From Lachnospiraceae bacterium (GTDB lineage Bacteria > Bacillota > Clostridia > Lachnospirales > Lachnospiraceae), in NCBI GenBank assembly GCA_910575105.1, contig CAJTDK010000009.1, positions 1-64,000 on the forward strand: 64,000 nucleotides of DNA, in the 5' to 3' direction. Positions 1-9,315 of this stretch are shown here, piece by piece. The notes beneath the pieces were generated by a model that worked only from the letters and a program-made list of their open reading frames with translations, made no database searches and was not told the DNA's origin. The translations under genes were made by a program, and so were the position numbers. Each line of letters starts with the position of its first letter. The stretch's first letter is position 1.

Positions 1-1
1 G

Positions 2-937
2 AATGATTCTTTGTTTACTTTAGCAGATCAGTTTGTTGCATATAAAAGGCAGAATGGACGCGTATACCAGACAGGCGCTTATTATCTGGAAAAGTATATC
101 CAGTTTGCATCGGAAACCAACCCGGAGATCACGGCTCCAGACAGAAAAAGTGTTGAAGGTTTCCTTGAGAAATATGAAGACGCTCCGGGAGGCCTTTATA
201 ATGCCGCTGCATTTCTGCGTGAATTCAGCCGGTACCTCATCGCACGCGGATATCCGGATGCATATCTGATCCCGGCAGGGAGAACCCGGCTTCCAACACC
301 GGTCCCGCCTTATTTTTTTACAGAGGAAGAGATCTCCGCATTTTTCCGGGAATGTGACAGCATCAGGGATGATCCGCATTACAAAGGCCGCCATCTGGTA
401 CTCCCTGCTATGTTTCGGCTCCTATACTGCTGTGGCCTCCGCTGTAAAGAAGCCCGTGTGCTTGCCAGAAAGGATGTGCATCTAGATAAAGGTTATTTTG
501 ATGTTCTGCAATCCAAAGGCCCCAAAAGCCGCAGGATTTATCTATCCGGAGAGCTTACGGAATATCTGGATGATTATGACCAGCATATCAGCCGCCTGTT
601 CCCAGACCGCAGGGTGTTTTTCCCAAACAGGGCTGACAGCCCGTATGGCGCCGCCATGCTTGAAAAAAACTTTCTGCGGTTCTGGTATTTTGCCTTTCCT
701 GAAAAGAAAGATTCGGGAATAAGCATCCGCGCATATGATTTTCGTCATTATTTTGTCTATGCAAATATGAACCGATGGCTCCAGGATGGAAAGGATGTAA
801 ATGCAATGCTCCCTTACCTTATGCGCTATATGGGGCATTCTGATGTAAAAAATACCCTTTACTACTTCCACCTTGTGCCTGACATTTATGGTGAAATGGA
901 TGCCCGGTCCAAACATTCTGAAAGACTGATACCGTAG
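2..937 (+). CDS. Tyrosine recombinase (phage integrase family), 5' end outside window
   Basis: Site-specific recombinase that would cut and rejoin DNA through a catalytic tyrosine. The reading frame is open to the window edge and 311 residues are visible. The upstream start is not in view; TTG at 11 is only the first possible start codon. The C-terminal half shows the active-site Arg in CGLRCKEA, an RHYF box, MGHSDVKNT and the tyrosine pair after it. The first His of the usual HxxR box is replaced by Tyr (YDFRH), which is seen in some multi-recombinase arrays. It ends 4 bp before a second recombinase, so the two form one unit. Arrays of two or three different tyrosine recombinases (Tn554-like or RIT-type) are the likely context; a third member could lie upstream. 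Confidence 0.88.
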   Translation, partial: NDSLFTLADQFVAYKRQNGRVYQTGAYYLEKYIQFASETNPEITAPDRKSVEGFLEKYEDAPGGLYNAAAFLREFSRYLIARGYPDAYLIPAGRTRLPTPVPPYFFTEEEISAFFRECDSIRDDPHYKGRHLVLPAMFRLLYCCGLRCKEARVLARKDVHLDKGYFDVLQSKGPKSRRIYLSGELTEYLDDYDQHISRLFPDRRVFFPNRADSPYGAAMLEKNFLRFWYFAFPEKKDSGISIRAYDFRHYFVYANMNRWLQDGKDVNAMLPYLMRYMGHSDVKNTLYYFHLVPDIYGEMDARSKHSERLIP

Positions 938-941
938 GTGG

Positions 942-1988
942 ATGACAATGAGGAAAAATAGGACAAAAGACCATGATAATGTTTTTTTCTGGGAGACAGC
1001 CCGGCGTTTTCTGGACTATGAACTGCTAAAGATAAGAAAGAAGAGCCTGAATACGGTTGCCGCTTACCGCACTTCACTAAATATCTGTATTGATTATCTC
1101 GAGAATGTAAAAGGGATACGGCGTGAAAGCATTTGTTTTTCCGACCTGGGCAAAGAAAATCTGAAAGAGTACCTTATGTGGATGACAGAAGATAAGAAAT
1201 GGAGCCCCAAGACCTGCAACCTCCGGATGACCGCGATAAGATCCCTGCTTTCTTATGCGTCAGAAGAATGCATAGACATTACGCCTCTTTTTGCTTCAAG
1301 CAAGACCATACAAAGCCTGGGTACTCCAGCTGGGGAGATCGAATATTTTGAGGATCACCAGATGAAGGCAATCCTTAATGCGCCCGGAATAGAAAAACAG
1401 TCTGAACGCCGCAATAAGATGCTGCTGATCCTCGGCTATGATGCCGCCATGCGCATTGGGGAGATGACAAAACTAAAAGTCGGGAATCTGTTTCTTGATG
1501 CACAAAAGCCTTATATCCGGATACTTGGGAAAGGCGAAAAATACCGCAGTGTCCCTCTGATGGATAAAACCGTCCAACATCTGCGTAAATATGTCAGGGA
1601 ATTTCATGGTGATATCCCGGATATGGAAGCTCCTTTGTTTTATACGGTTACTCATGGCCATATACATGGAATCTCTGACGACTGCATACAGAAAGTGCTG
1701 AAAAAGTACACAGAAAAATGCAGGAATGAAGGCGTCATCATGCCATCGGCCGTGCATTTTCATATGGTCCGGAAAACACGCGCCATGAGCCTATACCAGG
1801 ATGGATGCCCTTTCCCCTATATCCAGCAGATGCTTGGACATGAAAATATTTCTACAACATCTGGTTTCTACGCTTTTGTAACACTAGATACCCTTGCGAA
1901 GGCAATTGAAAAAGCAAATCCAAGTGGGGAGAATACGGAGAAAAACTGGAAGAAAAAGGATATAGCAAAATCCTTATATCGCTTATGA
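942..1988 (+). CDS. Tyrosine recombinase, second gene of tandem array
   Basis: Complete 348-residue tyrosine recombinase with an N-terminal SAM-like core-binding domain (about 15-120) and a C-terminal catalytic domain. Visible catalytic residues are Arg171 in DAAMRIGEM, the HMVR box, LGHENISTT and the tyrosine in SGFYAF. Weak AGGTGG lies just before ATG 942; ATG 948 is an alternative. It is in tandem with the preceding recombinase and probably co-translated. The two proteins are clearly different in sequence, so this is not a recent duplication; they would act together on one element. A hairpin and a palindrome follow directly, marking the probable end of the element. Confidence 0.9.
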   Translation: MTMRKNRTKDHDNVFFWETARRFLDYELLKIRKKSLNTVAAYRTSLNICIDYLENVKGIRRESICFSDLGKENLKEYLMWMTEDKKWSPKTCNLRMTAIRSLLSYASEECIDITPLFASSKTIQSLGTPAGEIEYFEDHQMKAILNAPGIEKQSERRNKMLLILGYDAAMRIGEMTKLKVGNLFLDAQKPYIRILGKGEKYRSVPLMDKTVQHLRKYVREFHGDIPDMEAPLFYTVTHGHIHGISDDCIQKVLKKYTEKCRNEGVIMPSAVHFHMVRKTRAMSLYQDGCPFPYIQQMLGHENISTTSGFYAFVTLDTLAKAIEKANPSGENTEKNWKKKDIAKSLYRL

Positions 1989-1989
1989 G

Positions 1990-2065
1990 AAAAAACTATG
2001 CCGACATTTTTTCTGCAGATTACAGTGGATAGCTGGATCCAACAAAATATCGGCATAGTTTTTTT
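1990..2065 (+). terminator. Long hairpin after recombinase pair
   Basis: An inverted repeat of about 19 bp (AAAAAACTATGCCGA / TCGGCATAGTTTTTT with one mismatch) encloses about 37 nt and ends in a T run. It starts inside the last bases of the recombinase gene. It can act as a terminator for the recombinase transcript, but it could equally be the terminal inverted structure of the mobile element. Confidence 0.7.
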
Positions 2066-2078
2066 ATCGGTATAAGTC

Positions 2079-2104
2079 GTGCTATAACGACATCGTTATA
2101 GCAC
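2079..2104. repeat. Perfect 26-bp palindrome, candidate recombinase core site
   Basis: Two perfect 12-bp arms, GTGCTATAACGA and TCGTTATAGCAC, are separated by CA. Read with 10-bp arms it has a 6-bp centre (GACATC), the geometry of a tyrosine-recombinase crossover site. It lies between the recombinase hairpin and the point where a broken IS256-family transposase sequence begins. Function is inferred from geometry and position only. Confidence 0.5.
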
Positions 2105-2312
2105 AACAAATATCATAGAGGGTGTAAACCGCCAGTATCGGAAAGACACCAAGACAAAAAGTGTATTCCCAAGTGATACATCTTTGGAAAAGATGCTATA
2201 TCTGGCCAGTGAGAATGTAGTAAAAAAATGGACGCAGAGATATCGAAACTGGGACCAGGTATTGAACCAATTGATAGTTTTGTACAGCGAAAGAATCACG
2301 AAATACCTGTAA
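2103..2312 (+). pseudogene. IS256-family (Mutator-like) transposase, C-terminal stump
   Basis: The frame reads TTNIIEGVNRQYRKDTKTKS and onward through a WTQRYRNWDQVLNQL tail to a TAA stop. This is the typical C-terminus of IS256-family transposases. About 70 codons remain out of roughly 400, and no start or DDE catalytic part is present. Similarity begins exactly at the 26-bp palindrome, which suggests the recombinase element inserted into, or replaced the front of, this insertion sequence. Confidence 0.85.
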
Positions 2313-2631
2313 AGTAAAAGGTGGGATGGCAATCATCCAAACAAACCATCCCCCCTTATTCCATCGGCATCTGTATGATTGCCAAAAAACTTAGGTCTTA
2401 TTCCGGAGGCCGGGTGTGGGCAGAGCCCACGAAAAAGCAATAAATACAGAGCCTTAATAAACATGCAAAAAATTAGAAATAACTGTATAACCCTCTTGAA
2501 TATGGGTATACTATAGATACAAAGAAATCTTCGACAGCAAGTCGACAGCACAAAAAGTGTAAAATCGACAAAGATTTTTTACATATCTTATTCTTATCAG
2601 GAAGTCTTAAATTCCATAGACACAAGATTTT
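2313..2631. other. Non-coding mobile-element debris
   Basis: No credible gene. The stretch contains a perfect 10-bp inverted repeat, TGGCAATCAT / ATGATTGCCA (2327-2336 and 2375-2384), possibly from the IS256-type right end. There are also two similar segments of the type CAAGATTTTTTACA, near 2570 and 2622, the second running into the end of the dead IS630 transposase. Confidence 0.5.
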
Positions 2632-3416
2632 TTACAGTCTCGAAGTATACCTTAGGATCTCTGCAAAGTCCAGTGCTGTCCCGGTTTCCGTCACAACGGT
2701 TTCCCGCCTGCCTGCCAGCGGTTCGGAAATCATGAAAACATCTGCAACACCATTGCGGATATATACGGAATCCACCTTCTCAGGCCGTCCGGGTTCACAG
2801 GGAATACGGATTTCCTTTACCATCTGTTTATTTGTTTCGTCTATGCAGACAACCGGATTGAGAGGATCATACGGCCGATGGTAAACTTCCAGTACATCCT
2901 CCATTTTTGCCACAAATTCAGCATCTGCCTGAGGAATACACCATTCCTTTACAAGCCACGGTTTGATTTCGTTTTTTTCATAACCTCGCAGATCGTGCTG
3001 TCGGTGATATAATCGACCACTTCCAGACGAATCAGTTCATCAGCAATTGCCTGCATGGTCCAGCGGGAGGCACCCTCAGGAGGGGCAGAACACGCAATGG
3101 TGCAGATTCGGGCTTCCACATCTCCGGTTATTTTGCGGCGGCGGTTTTCCTGCTTTTTTCTGTTGAGGGCGGCTTCCATGCCTTCCATGACAAACCGTTT
3201 TGCAATGGCTGCAATCGTACTGTGAGAGGCACCATATGCATCTTTGATACGATCATATGTCTAGGATTTGTTTTCAGGTCTCTGATCCAGTTTCAGAAGT
3301 ATCTGTGCATGCCTGATGCGGTAACCTTTCCCGCCTTTCTGCACGAGTGCTTTAAGCTCCTGTATTTCGTTATCTGTCAGAGTAACAACATAACGTGGTA
3401 TATCTGTATCCTCCAA
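2632..3416 (-). pseudogene. IS630-family transposase, inactivated
   Basis: Read on the minus strand the pieces join into an IS630/Tc1-like transposase: a helix-turn-helix part (VQKGGKGYRIRHAQILLKL, then KDAYGASHSTIAAIAKRF), a linker with ACSAPPEGASRWT, and the start of the DDE domain (PVVCIDETNKQ). There are three lesions. A TAG at 3261-3263 stands where the family has Trp. A seven-T run at 2972-2978 (A7 in the gene) is one base short, so reading must slip by -1 to continue into NEIKPWLVKEW. The protein also stops about 80 residues early, before the later catalytic acidic residues. The first plausible codon is TTG at 3416. Some insertion sequences use A-run frameshifting, but the nonsense codon and the truncation make this a dead copy. 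Confidence 0.85.
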
Positions 3417-3691
3417 TACCGTTTTTAATGGAGTATAACGAAAAACCTTATAAACGTAAACTATTATTACTAATCGGATACAGTACTAGTACTCTCTCTT
3501 TAAAACCATCTGGAATCTTGACTGTTTCTTTTTTACAGCTCATCATAGTACATGGTAGCACCAACTATATGTCTTCAAAATCAAATTATACGTAATTCTT
3601 ACTGACTTCAGAGTGCGTTTTTCTTTATCTCATAATTTGCATGACCTACTTCATAATTCAAAAACATTAAAAATGAACTATTTAAATCTTA

Positions 3692-5911
3692 TCATTCCTC
3701 CTTCAGGTAGTATAGTTTCGACATATAGTCTCCCTGCCCGTCTTTTCCCTTTTTCCACACTCCAGCAGAATAATCTGATGTAAGAATACCAATCTGTATC
3801 AGTTCATCCCCGAAGCGCTCCTCCGTTCCATTAATTAGATATTTCTTATTTCCCGCAATGCCTTTAAGTTTCAGGCGGCTTAGAGGTGCATTTGACGGCT
3901 GAAAGGCCCGATAGTACCCAACCAACGCTTCTTTCTGATCTTCAGATACGACAATCCATACTGTTATATTTCCCTCAAACGGACTTTTCAGACGGTAAAA
4001 GGTTCCTTTTTGGAGAAGCTCTCGGTGCATTTTCATAAATGCAATCTGCTCTTTCATCTGCTCTAATTCTTCTTCGCTTATTTTCGTAATATCCAGTTCG
4101 TAACCGAAAGTTCCAAAATATGCCACATTTGCCCTTGTCTGCAAAGAGATGTCCCGAAATGTTTCATGATTCGGCGATGCAGATACATGACTCCCGATGC
4201 TGCTGACAGGATATACCAGAGACGTTCCGTATTGGATTTTCAGACGCTCTGCAGCATCTGTATTATCCGACACCCACCCTTGTGGAGCATAGTATAGAAT
4301 CCCAGGATCAAACCTTGCCCCACCACTTGCGCATGATTCAAATAATATCTCCGGAAAGTCTTTTGTGAGCCTGTCGTAAAAACTATAAACCCCCAGTATA
4401 TATTTGTGCCTTACCTTTCCCTGATAAGTCTTATCATTCCCACTGGAAAATACTTCCGCCATACTGCGGTTCATATCCCATTTTACATAAGATACCGGCA
4501 TATCCCGCAAGACATCCGCAATCATTCCATAAATGCAGTCTCTCACCTCTTCTTTAGAAAAATCTAATAAAAGCTGGTTTCTGCTTTGACTGATGTTCCT
4601 GTCTAAGTCTCCCAATACCCAATCCGGATGGTTCCGATATAGCTCACTATTCCTGTTGACGCTTTCCGGCTCAATCCAGATTCCGAACTTCATTCCAAGA
4701 GCATTTATCTTTTCTGCCACTCCCTTCACTCCATCCGGAAACTTATTAAGATTCGGACACCAATCGCCCAGTGAGCTTGTACTGTCATTTCTCTGCCCAA
4801 ACCATCCGTCGTCCAACACAAACAATTCTACGCCGATTTTTTCTGCCGTTCTTGCAATATCAAGAATTTTCGTTTCATCAAAATTAAAATAAGTCGCTTC
4901 CCAGTTATTGATAAGGATTGGCCTGACACGGTCACGCCACACCCCTCTCGCCAGTCTCGTTCGGTACAACTTGTGATAAGTCTGACTCATATAATTTATT
5001 CCCTGCCCTGAATATGCCATAACTACTTCCGGCGTCTGAAACTCCTCCCCCTTTGAGAGCTCCCATCGGAAACCATTCGGATGTATCCCCATAAGAACGC
5101 GGGTCACATCATAATTATCCACCTCTGCCTGCGCAAGGAAGTTTCCACTGTACACGAAACTAAAGCCATATATTTCCCCCTGAAATTCATCTGTATTTTC
5201 TCTCCTGAGAGCAAGAAACGGATTGAATTGATGGCTACTACATCCACGCATGCTATGTACACTCTGCACTCCATAGTCAAGCCGGCGTTCTCTGATATTG
5301 CGCTCTCTTAACCATGCCCCGGCCAAATCCATCATAACATATTCTTTGTCCGGAAAATCCACACAACATGAAAATGCTGACAAAAGCGTCGCTTTCTCTT
5401 CTCCTTCGTTAACAAACCTTGCATTCTTTGTCAAAACTGGAAAATTTCCAAAAATTGTATAGCTTAGTATGATTTTTACTTCATTTTTTCTGTCTTTCAA
5501 AATCACTTCAAGAGTATCTGCTTCATTTTCATCCTCTACATAGGTAGCAGGGAGTCCCAAAAGGCTGTTTTTCCCCTTGTAAATTTTGTGCGTTTTATAT
5601 TCAAATTCAGTAATGCTACTGCCATTTTCCCATTCAATTTCATATGCGCCATAACGGATATCTCCCCCTCCATATGATGGGTATTCCTGTCTTATGCTTT
5701 CAAGAGAAAAGAAAATGTCATCCTCATCCGGACACGCCGCCATATCTCTTCTGCTCTCTTCTATAAGGTAACTATAGTCAGGGATGTCGGGCAGACGCTT
5801 TCCAAAGTAAAGCTGCCCAAGCTGCCCGTTTTTTAAACGCATAAAAATATAACTCACTTCATCATTATAAAGATGAAACTGTCCACTTTCTTCGTAATAT
5901 TTAATCGCCAT
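3692..5911 (-). CDS. Alpha-galactosidase, glycoside hydrolase family 36
   Basis: Cytoplasmic enzyme that removes terminal alpha-1,6-galactose from melibiose, raffinose and related oligosaccharides. At 739 residues it is normal length for GH36. The N-terminal beta-supersandwich spans about 1-320 and the catalytic barrel about 325-640. The nucleophile is Asp479 in YVKWDMNR and the acid/base is Asp549 in VSDNTDA; the substrate-binding CASGGARFDPG loop (about 527-537) is intact. There is no signal peptide, so substrate must be imported first. Start ATG 5911 has GGAAGAG at correct spacing. It is the last gene of a four-gene operon with its importer. Symbols used for this enzyme vary (aga, rafA, melA), so none is assigned. 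Confidence 0.95.
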   Translation of the reverse strand: MAIKYYEESGQFHLYNDEVSYIFMRLKNGQLGQLYFGKRLPDIPDYSYLIEESRRDMAACPDEDDIFFSLESIRQEYPSYGGGDIRYGAYEIEWENGSSITEFEYKTHKIYKGKNSLLGLPATYVEDENEADTLEVILKDRKNEVKIILSYTIFGNFPVLTKNARFVNEGEEKATLLSAFSCCVDFPDKEYVMMDLAGAWLRERNIRERRLDYGVQSVHSMRGCSSHQFNPFLALRRENTDEFQGEIYGFSFVYSGNFLAQAEVDNYDVTRVLMGIHPNGFRWELSKGEEFQTPEVVMAYSGQGINYMSQTYHKLYRTRLARGVWRDRVRPILINNWEATYFNFDETKILDIARTAEKIGVELFVLDDGWFGQRNDSTSSLGDWCPNLNKFPDGVKGVAEKINALGMKFGIWIEPESVNRNSELYRNHPDWVLGDLDRNISQSRNQLLLDFSKEEVRDCIYGMIADVLRDMPVSYVKWDMNRSMAEVFSSGNDKTYQGKVRHKYILGVYSFYDRLTKDFPEILFESCASGGARFDPGILYYAPQGWVSDNTDAAERLKIQYGTSLVYPVSSIGSHVSASPNHETFRDISLQTRANVAYFGTFGYELDITKISEEELEQMKEQIAFMKMHRELLQKGTFYRLKSPFEGNITVWIVVSEDQKEALVGYYRAFQPSNAPLSRLKLKGIAGNKKYLINGTEERFGDELIQIGILTSDYSAGVWKKGKDGQGDYMSKLYYLKEE

Positions 5912-5943
5912 AAACTCTTCCTTTTTGTCCTATTTTAAGTTTG

Positions 5944-6774
5944 TTACAACTTTCCGCCGGATGTTGCAATACCCTCAATAAACTGTTTCTGAAAAAACAG
6001 ATAAAGTACTATCATTGGGATACACGCAATCATTGAAGCTGCCATAAGCTCCGGGAAGTTAGAACCATACTGTCCCTGAATCTTTGCCAGCGCTGCAGAA
6101 AGTGGCATTGTGCTTTGCTCTGTGTTGGCAATCAGCGGCCACATCAATTCTTTATATCCAAACAGTGCCGTAAAGATTCCAAGCGCTACCATGGAGGACT
6201 TTGTGAGAGGCATCATAACATACAAAAACGTCTGTCCGATGTTGCATCCGTCCAATGTGGCCGCATCCTCAAGGTCTTTAGGCAGCCCCATATATGCCTG
6301 GCGCATCAAAAAAGTACCAAATGCAGTCACAAGCCCCGGAAACACAAGGGAAAACATCGTATTTAACATCCCTACTTTACCAACCATCAAATATTGCGGG
6401 ATAATAAAAATCTGCCCCGGTACCATCATCTGAAACAATATAAGGGCAAACCAAAAGTCTCTCCCCCTAAACTTTAATCTTCCAAACGCATACCCTGCCA
6501 TCGTAGCCGTCAGCACCGCACAAAGAATACGAATAACAATCATAATCAGTGTGTTTGCGTACAATCTGATAAAGTTCATCTTATTCCATACATTTACGAA
6601 AGCTTCTGTTCGCCATTCTTTTGGGAAAATCACGAAAGGATTAATCTGCATTGCCTCCGAGTTTGTCTTAAATGCTGTCAGAATCATCCACGCGAAAGGA
6701 ACAAGCATGATAACTGCTCCCAATATAAGCACAACATGTTTCATAGATTTTAATATTTTTTCATTTCTTTTCAC
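5944..6774 (-). CDS. Carbohydrate ABC transporter permease (MsmG/MalG type)
   Basis: Inner subunit of a binding-protein-dependent sugar importer, 276 residues with about six membrane helices. The cytoplasmic loop that docks on the ATPase is visible as EDAATLDGCNIGQTFLYVMMPL. The start is GTG at 6774, since the first in-frame ATG lies 11 codons in and has no ribosome site. It sits 15 bp after the companion permease gene and 32 bp before the alpha-galactosidase. No ATPase gene is in this cluster, so a shared MsmK/MalK-like ATPase encoded elsewhere must power it; that is common in this family of importers. Confidence 0.93.
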   Translation of the reverse strand: MKRNEKILKSMKHVVLILGAVIMLVPFAWMILTAFKTNSEAMQINPFVIFPKEWRTEAFVNVWNKMNFIRLYANTLIMIVIRILCAVLTATMAGYAFGRLKFRGRDFWFALILFQMMVPGQIFIIPQYLMVGKVGMLNTMFSLVFPGLVTAFGTFLMRQAYMGLPKDLEDAATLDGCNIGQTFLYVMMPLTKSSMVALGIFTALFGYKELMWPLIANTEQSTMPLSAALAKIQGQYGSNFPELMAASMIACIPMIVLYLFFQKQFIEGIATSGGKL

Positions 6775-6789
6775 CCTGCCATCTCCTCT

Positions 6790-7701
6790 CTAATTGTAAT
6801 GCACCCATTTCTTTTGTATAACCATCTGAAAAATTGTAATAATCATTATAACCCCAAGAAGAAGAGTAACAATTGCAGAGCCGTACCCTTTATTATTCTC
6901 TACAAACGCATACCGATAAAACAGGTATACAAGAGACTGAGTTTTTTTCAAAGCAGGACTACTTGTATCAATCATCATAAATATAGAATCAAATATCTGC
7001 ATAGAAGCAATAATTCTTGTCACAACTACAAAAAACATTGTTGGTGAAATTAATGGCACTGTTATATTAAAAAACTGCTGCACAGAATTTGCCCCGTCAA
7101 TTTGTGCTGCCTCATAATAATCTCTGGGAATTTCTTGAAGCCCGGCAAGGAAAAGCACCATATTGTAACCGATTACAGACCATATGCCTACCGCCGCAAT
7201 GGAATAAATCGCAATCGCAGGATTTGAAATCCATGCGACGGACTTAAGACCGATGCTTTCCAGCAAATGATTCAAAAGTCCGAATTCCGTATTAAACAGC
7301 CATTTCCAAACCATTGAGACAGCCGCAGGAGCAACTACCATGGGAAGAAAATAAATCGCCCTGTATATCGAGCGCCCCTGCATTTTTTCATTCAAAAGCA
7401 CCGCTATCACAAGAGCAATCGCGATAGAAATGGGCACTTCAGCAATTGCATATTTGATTGTATTTAAAAGAGCCTGCCAAACTGCTCCATCTAAAATCAG
7501 CCTCTTATAATTCGTAAGTCCGACAAAAATATTTCCTCTCCCAAATGCCCCCGTCTTAAAAAAGCTCTGATAAATCGTCTGAAAAATAGGGATAATATTC
7601 AAAATAATCAATCCCGTCATTGTCGGCAGGATAAAGAGGCATCCCCAAGCGAATTCCTTACGTTTTCTATTTATGTATTTCTTTCTTTTCTTATTATTCA
7701 T
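6790..7701 (-). CDS. Carbohydrate ABC transporter permease (MsmF/MalF type)
   Basis: Second membrane subunit of the same sugar importer, 303 residues. A basic N-terminus (NNKKRKKYINRKRK) precedes six predicted helices. The ATPase-contact loop reads YYEAAQIDGANSVQQFFNITVPL. ATG 7701 follows CGGAGCGAAAAA. It pairs with the downstream MsmG-type permease and the upstream binding protein. In such systems this subunit and the binding protein determine specificity; the adjacent alpha-galactosidase points to raffinose-family sugars or melibiose. Confidence 0.93.
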   Translation of the reverse strand: MNNKKRKKYINRKRKEFAWGCLFILPTMTGLIILNIIPIFQTIYQSFFKTGAFGRGNIFVGLTNYKRLILDGAVWQALLNTIKYAIAEVPISIAIALVIAVLLNEKMQGRSIYRAIYFLPMVVAPAAVSMVWKWLFNTEFGLLNHLLESIGLKSVAWISNPAIAIYSIAAVGIWSVIGYNMVLFLAGLQEIPRDYYEAAQIDGANSVQQFFNITVPLISPTMFFVVVTRIIASMQIFDSIFMMIDTSSPALKKTQSLVYLFYRYAFVENNKGYGSAIVTLLLGVIMIITIFQMVIQKKWVHYN

Positions 7702-7772
7702 TTTTTCGCTCCGTCTATCTATTAAAGTTATGAGGGCATCCCTTTATTGAGAAGCCCTCATTAAAATCTTTT

Positions 7773-9071
7773 TTACTGTTCTTCAGCAAGGAACTGATTC
7801 ATCTCTGCCGCAAAATCTTTACATACCTGATCCATCGGTTTCGCACCGCTGAATGAATCTACCATTCTCTCCATCAACACCTGATACCATACCTGTGTAT
7901 TCTTTGAGCTTGGATATGCCTGCGCATCGTTAAGCATATCCAGATAAGCCTGCATATTGAACTCTGGGTGTGAATTCTTCCATGCATCTGAAACACCCTC
8001 GTAAGCCGCCATCGTCACGCCTAACTCCGCCTGTTTCTGCTGCGCTTCTTTGGAGCCAAGATATTCAATTAGTTGCCATGCCTCTTCTGTGTGATCCCCT
8101 TGTGCAGAAGCAGCCCATCCAAGCCCGTTAGAAATCGATTTTGTTCCGTTCGGTCCCTTCGGTAGCGGCGCAATATCGCAATTTTCTTTTATAAAATCAC
8201 TGCTTGCAAGATCCGGAATCATCCATGAACCCTGAAATGTCATGGCAACAGTTCCTGCCATCATCAATTCTTCTGTATTATTCTCAGCCACTACGCTATA
8301 CTCCGGCATGGAACCATCTTTAATCACATTTTCAATCAGTTGCATTGCTTCAATCGTTTTCGGATTATCAAATCCTGATTTTTTCTTATCTTCAGAAATA
8401 ACTTCTCCACCATAAGCGTAAATCGTGCTGTACCATGATTCCTGGTAACTTCCTGGCTTAATCGCTGTACCGTACTGGTTTTTCTCTGGATTTGTCAGTT
8501 TTTTCGCTATCTCTCTAAAGTCATCCCATGTCCAATCTACTGTCGGATACTCGATACCCGCCTCATCAAACATCTTTTTGTTGTACCAAACCGCACATGT
8601 ATCAATGTCCTTGGGTACTGCCAGCTGATCGCCCTTTTCATTCTGGTAAATGCTAACAAGATTTTCCGGATAGTTTGCCAAATCAATCTTATCACTATTT
8701 TCAATCTTATCTGATAAGTTTAACAAGATATCATCATATTGTGCATAACTTGAAATCTGATCGGAGTGCATCCAAAATACATCCGGCATTTCTCCGCCCT
8801 GTGTCGCCGCCTCCAGCATAGTCCAATAATCTCTCCATGGTGTAACCTGGATATCAACTTTAACTCCTGTGCTTTCCGTGAAATCGTTCATGATTTCTTT
8901 CAAACCTGCTTCCTGATTACTGTCCCAGATGGCCACTGTCAGTTTTGTGTCTTTACTTTTACTGTCGTCTGAGCTGCTTGTCTCGCTCTCAGACGTTCCT
9001 GAACTGCATGCTGCAAGCGACAATGTCATCGTTGCTCCGAGAATCGCTGCTAAAACCTTTTTCATCTTCAT
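7773..9071 (-). CDS. Sugar ABC transporter substrate-binding lipoprotein
   Basis: Extracellular, lipid-anchored solute-binding protein of 432 residues (SBP type 1, MalE-like). The signal peptide ends in the lipobox SLAAC, so Cys21-22 would be acylated; a Ser/Asp/Glu-rich linker follows. Motifs typical of the family include VWYNKKMFDEAG, the WTWDDFREIAKKL stretch and MTFQGSWMIPDL. First gene of the operon behind an AGGAGG site. It is expected to deliver alpha-galactosides to the two permeases downstream. Confidence 0.93.
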   Translation of the reverse strand: MKMKKVLAAILGATMTLSLAACSSGTSESETSSSDDSKSKDTKLTVAIWDSNQEAGLKEIMNDFTESTGVKVDIQVTPWRDYWTMLEAATQGGEMPDVFWMHSDQISSYAQYDDILLNLSDKIENSDKIDLANYPENLVSIYQNEKGDQLAVPKDIDTCAVWYNKKMFDEAGIEYPTVDWTWDDFREIAKKLTNPEKNQYGTAIKPGSYQESWYSTIYAYGGEVISEDKKKSGFDNPKTIEAMQLIENVIKDGSMPEYSVVAENNTEELMMAGTVAMTFQGSWMIPDLASSDFIKENCDIAPLPKGPNGTKSISNGLGWAASAQGDHTEEAWQLIEYLGSKEAQQKQAELGVTMAAYEGVSDAWKNSHPEFNMQAYLDMLNDAQAYPSSKNTQVWYQVLMERMVDSFSGAKPMDQVCKDFAAEMNQFLAEEQ

Positions 9072-9130
9072 TGTAGTTCCTCCTGATTACATGTCGAATA
9101 ATTATTCTTTTTTTCTTTGGCCTTTTTAAC

Positions 9131-9159
9131 ATTATAGTGCTTGAACACATTTTATAAAA
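9131..9159 (-). promoter_or_regulatory. Probable promoter of the alpha-galactoside operon
   Basis: On the minus strand a perfect TATAAT (9131-9136) stands about 60 bp upstream of the binding-protein start, with a poor -35 (TTTTAT) at 17 bp. A good -10 with a weak -35 fits a promoter that depends on an activator such as the divergent AraC protein. Activator half-sites could not be picked out by eye in the AT-rich region. Confidence 0.5.
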
Positions 9160-9246
9160 TGGCATCATGTTTTTTGAATATGGATTTTTGTCTTTTTTAC
9201 TAATAAATATCTCTGTATTTTGATTTTGTTATATATTTTTACTAAA

Positions 9247-9275
9247 TTGAAATCTTGCGCGTCTTATGATAAAAT
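9247..9275 (+). promoter_or_regulatory. Probable promoter of the divergent AraC gene
   Basis: TTGAAA (9247-9252), 17 bp, then TAAAAT (9270-9275), about 40 bp before the AraC start codon. Both hexamers match the sigma-A consensus in five of six positions. Confidence 0.55.
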
Positions 9276-9315
9276 ATAAATAATAATTATTTATTTGTAT
9301 TGGAGGAGGGTATGT

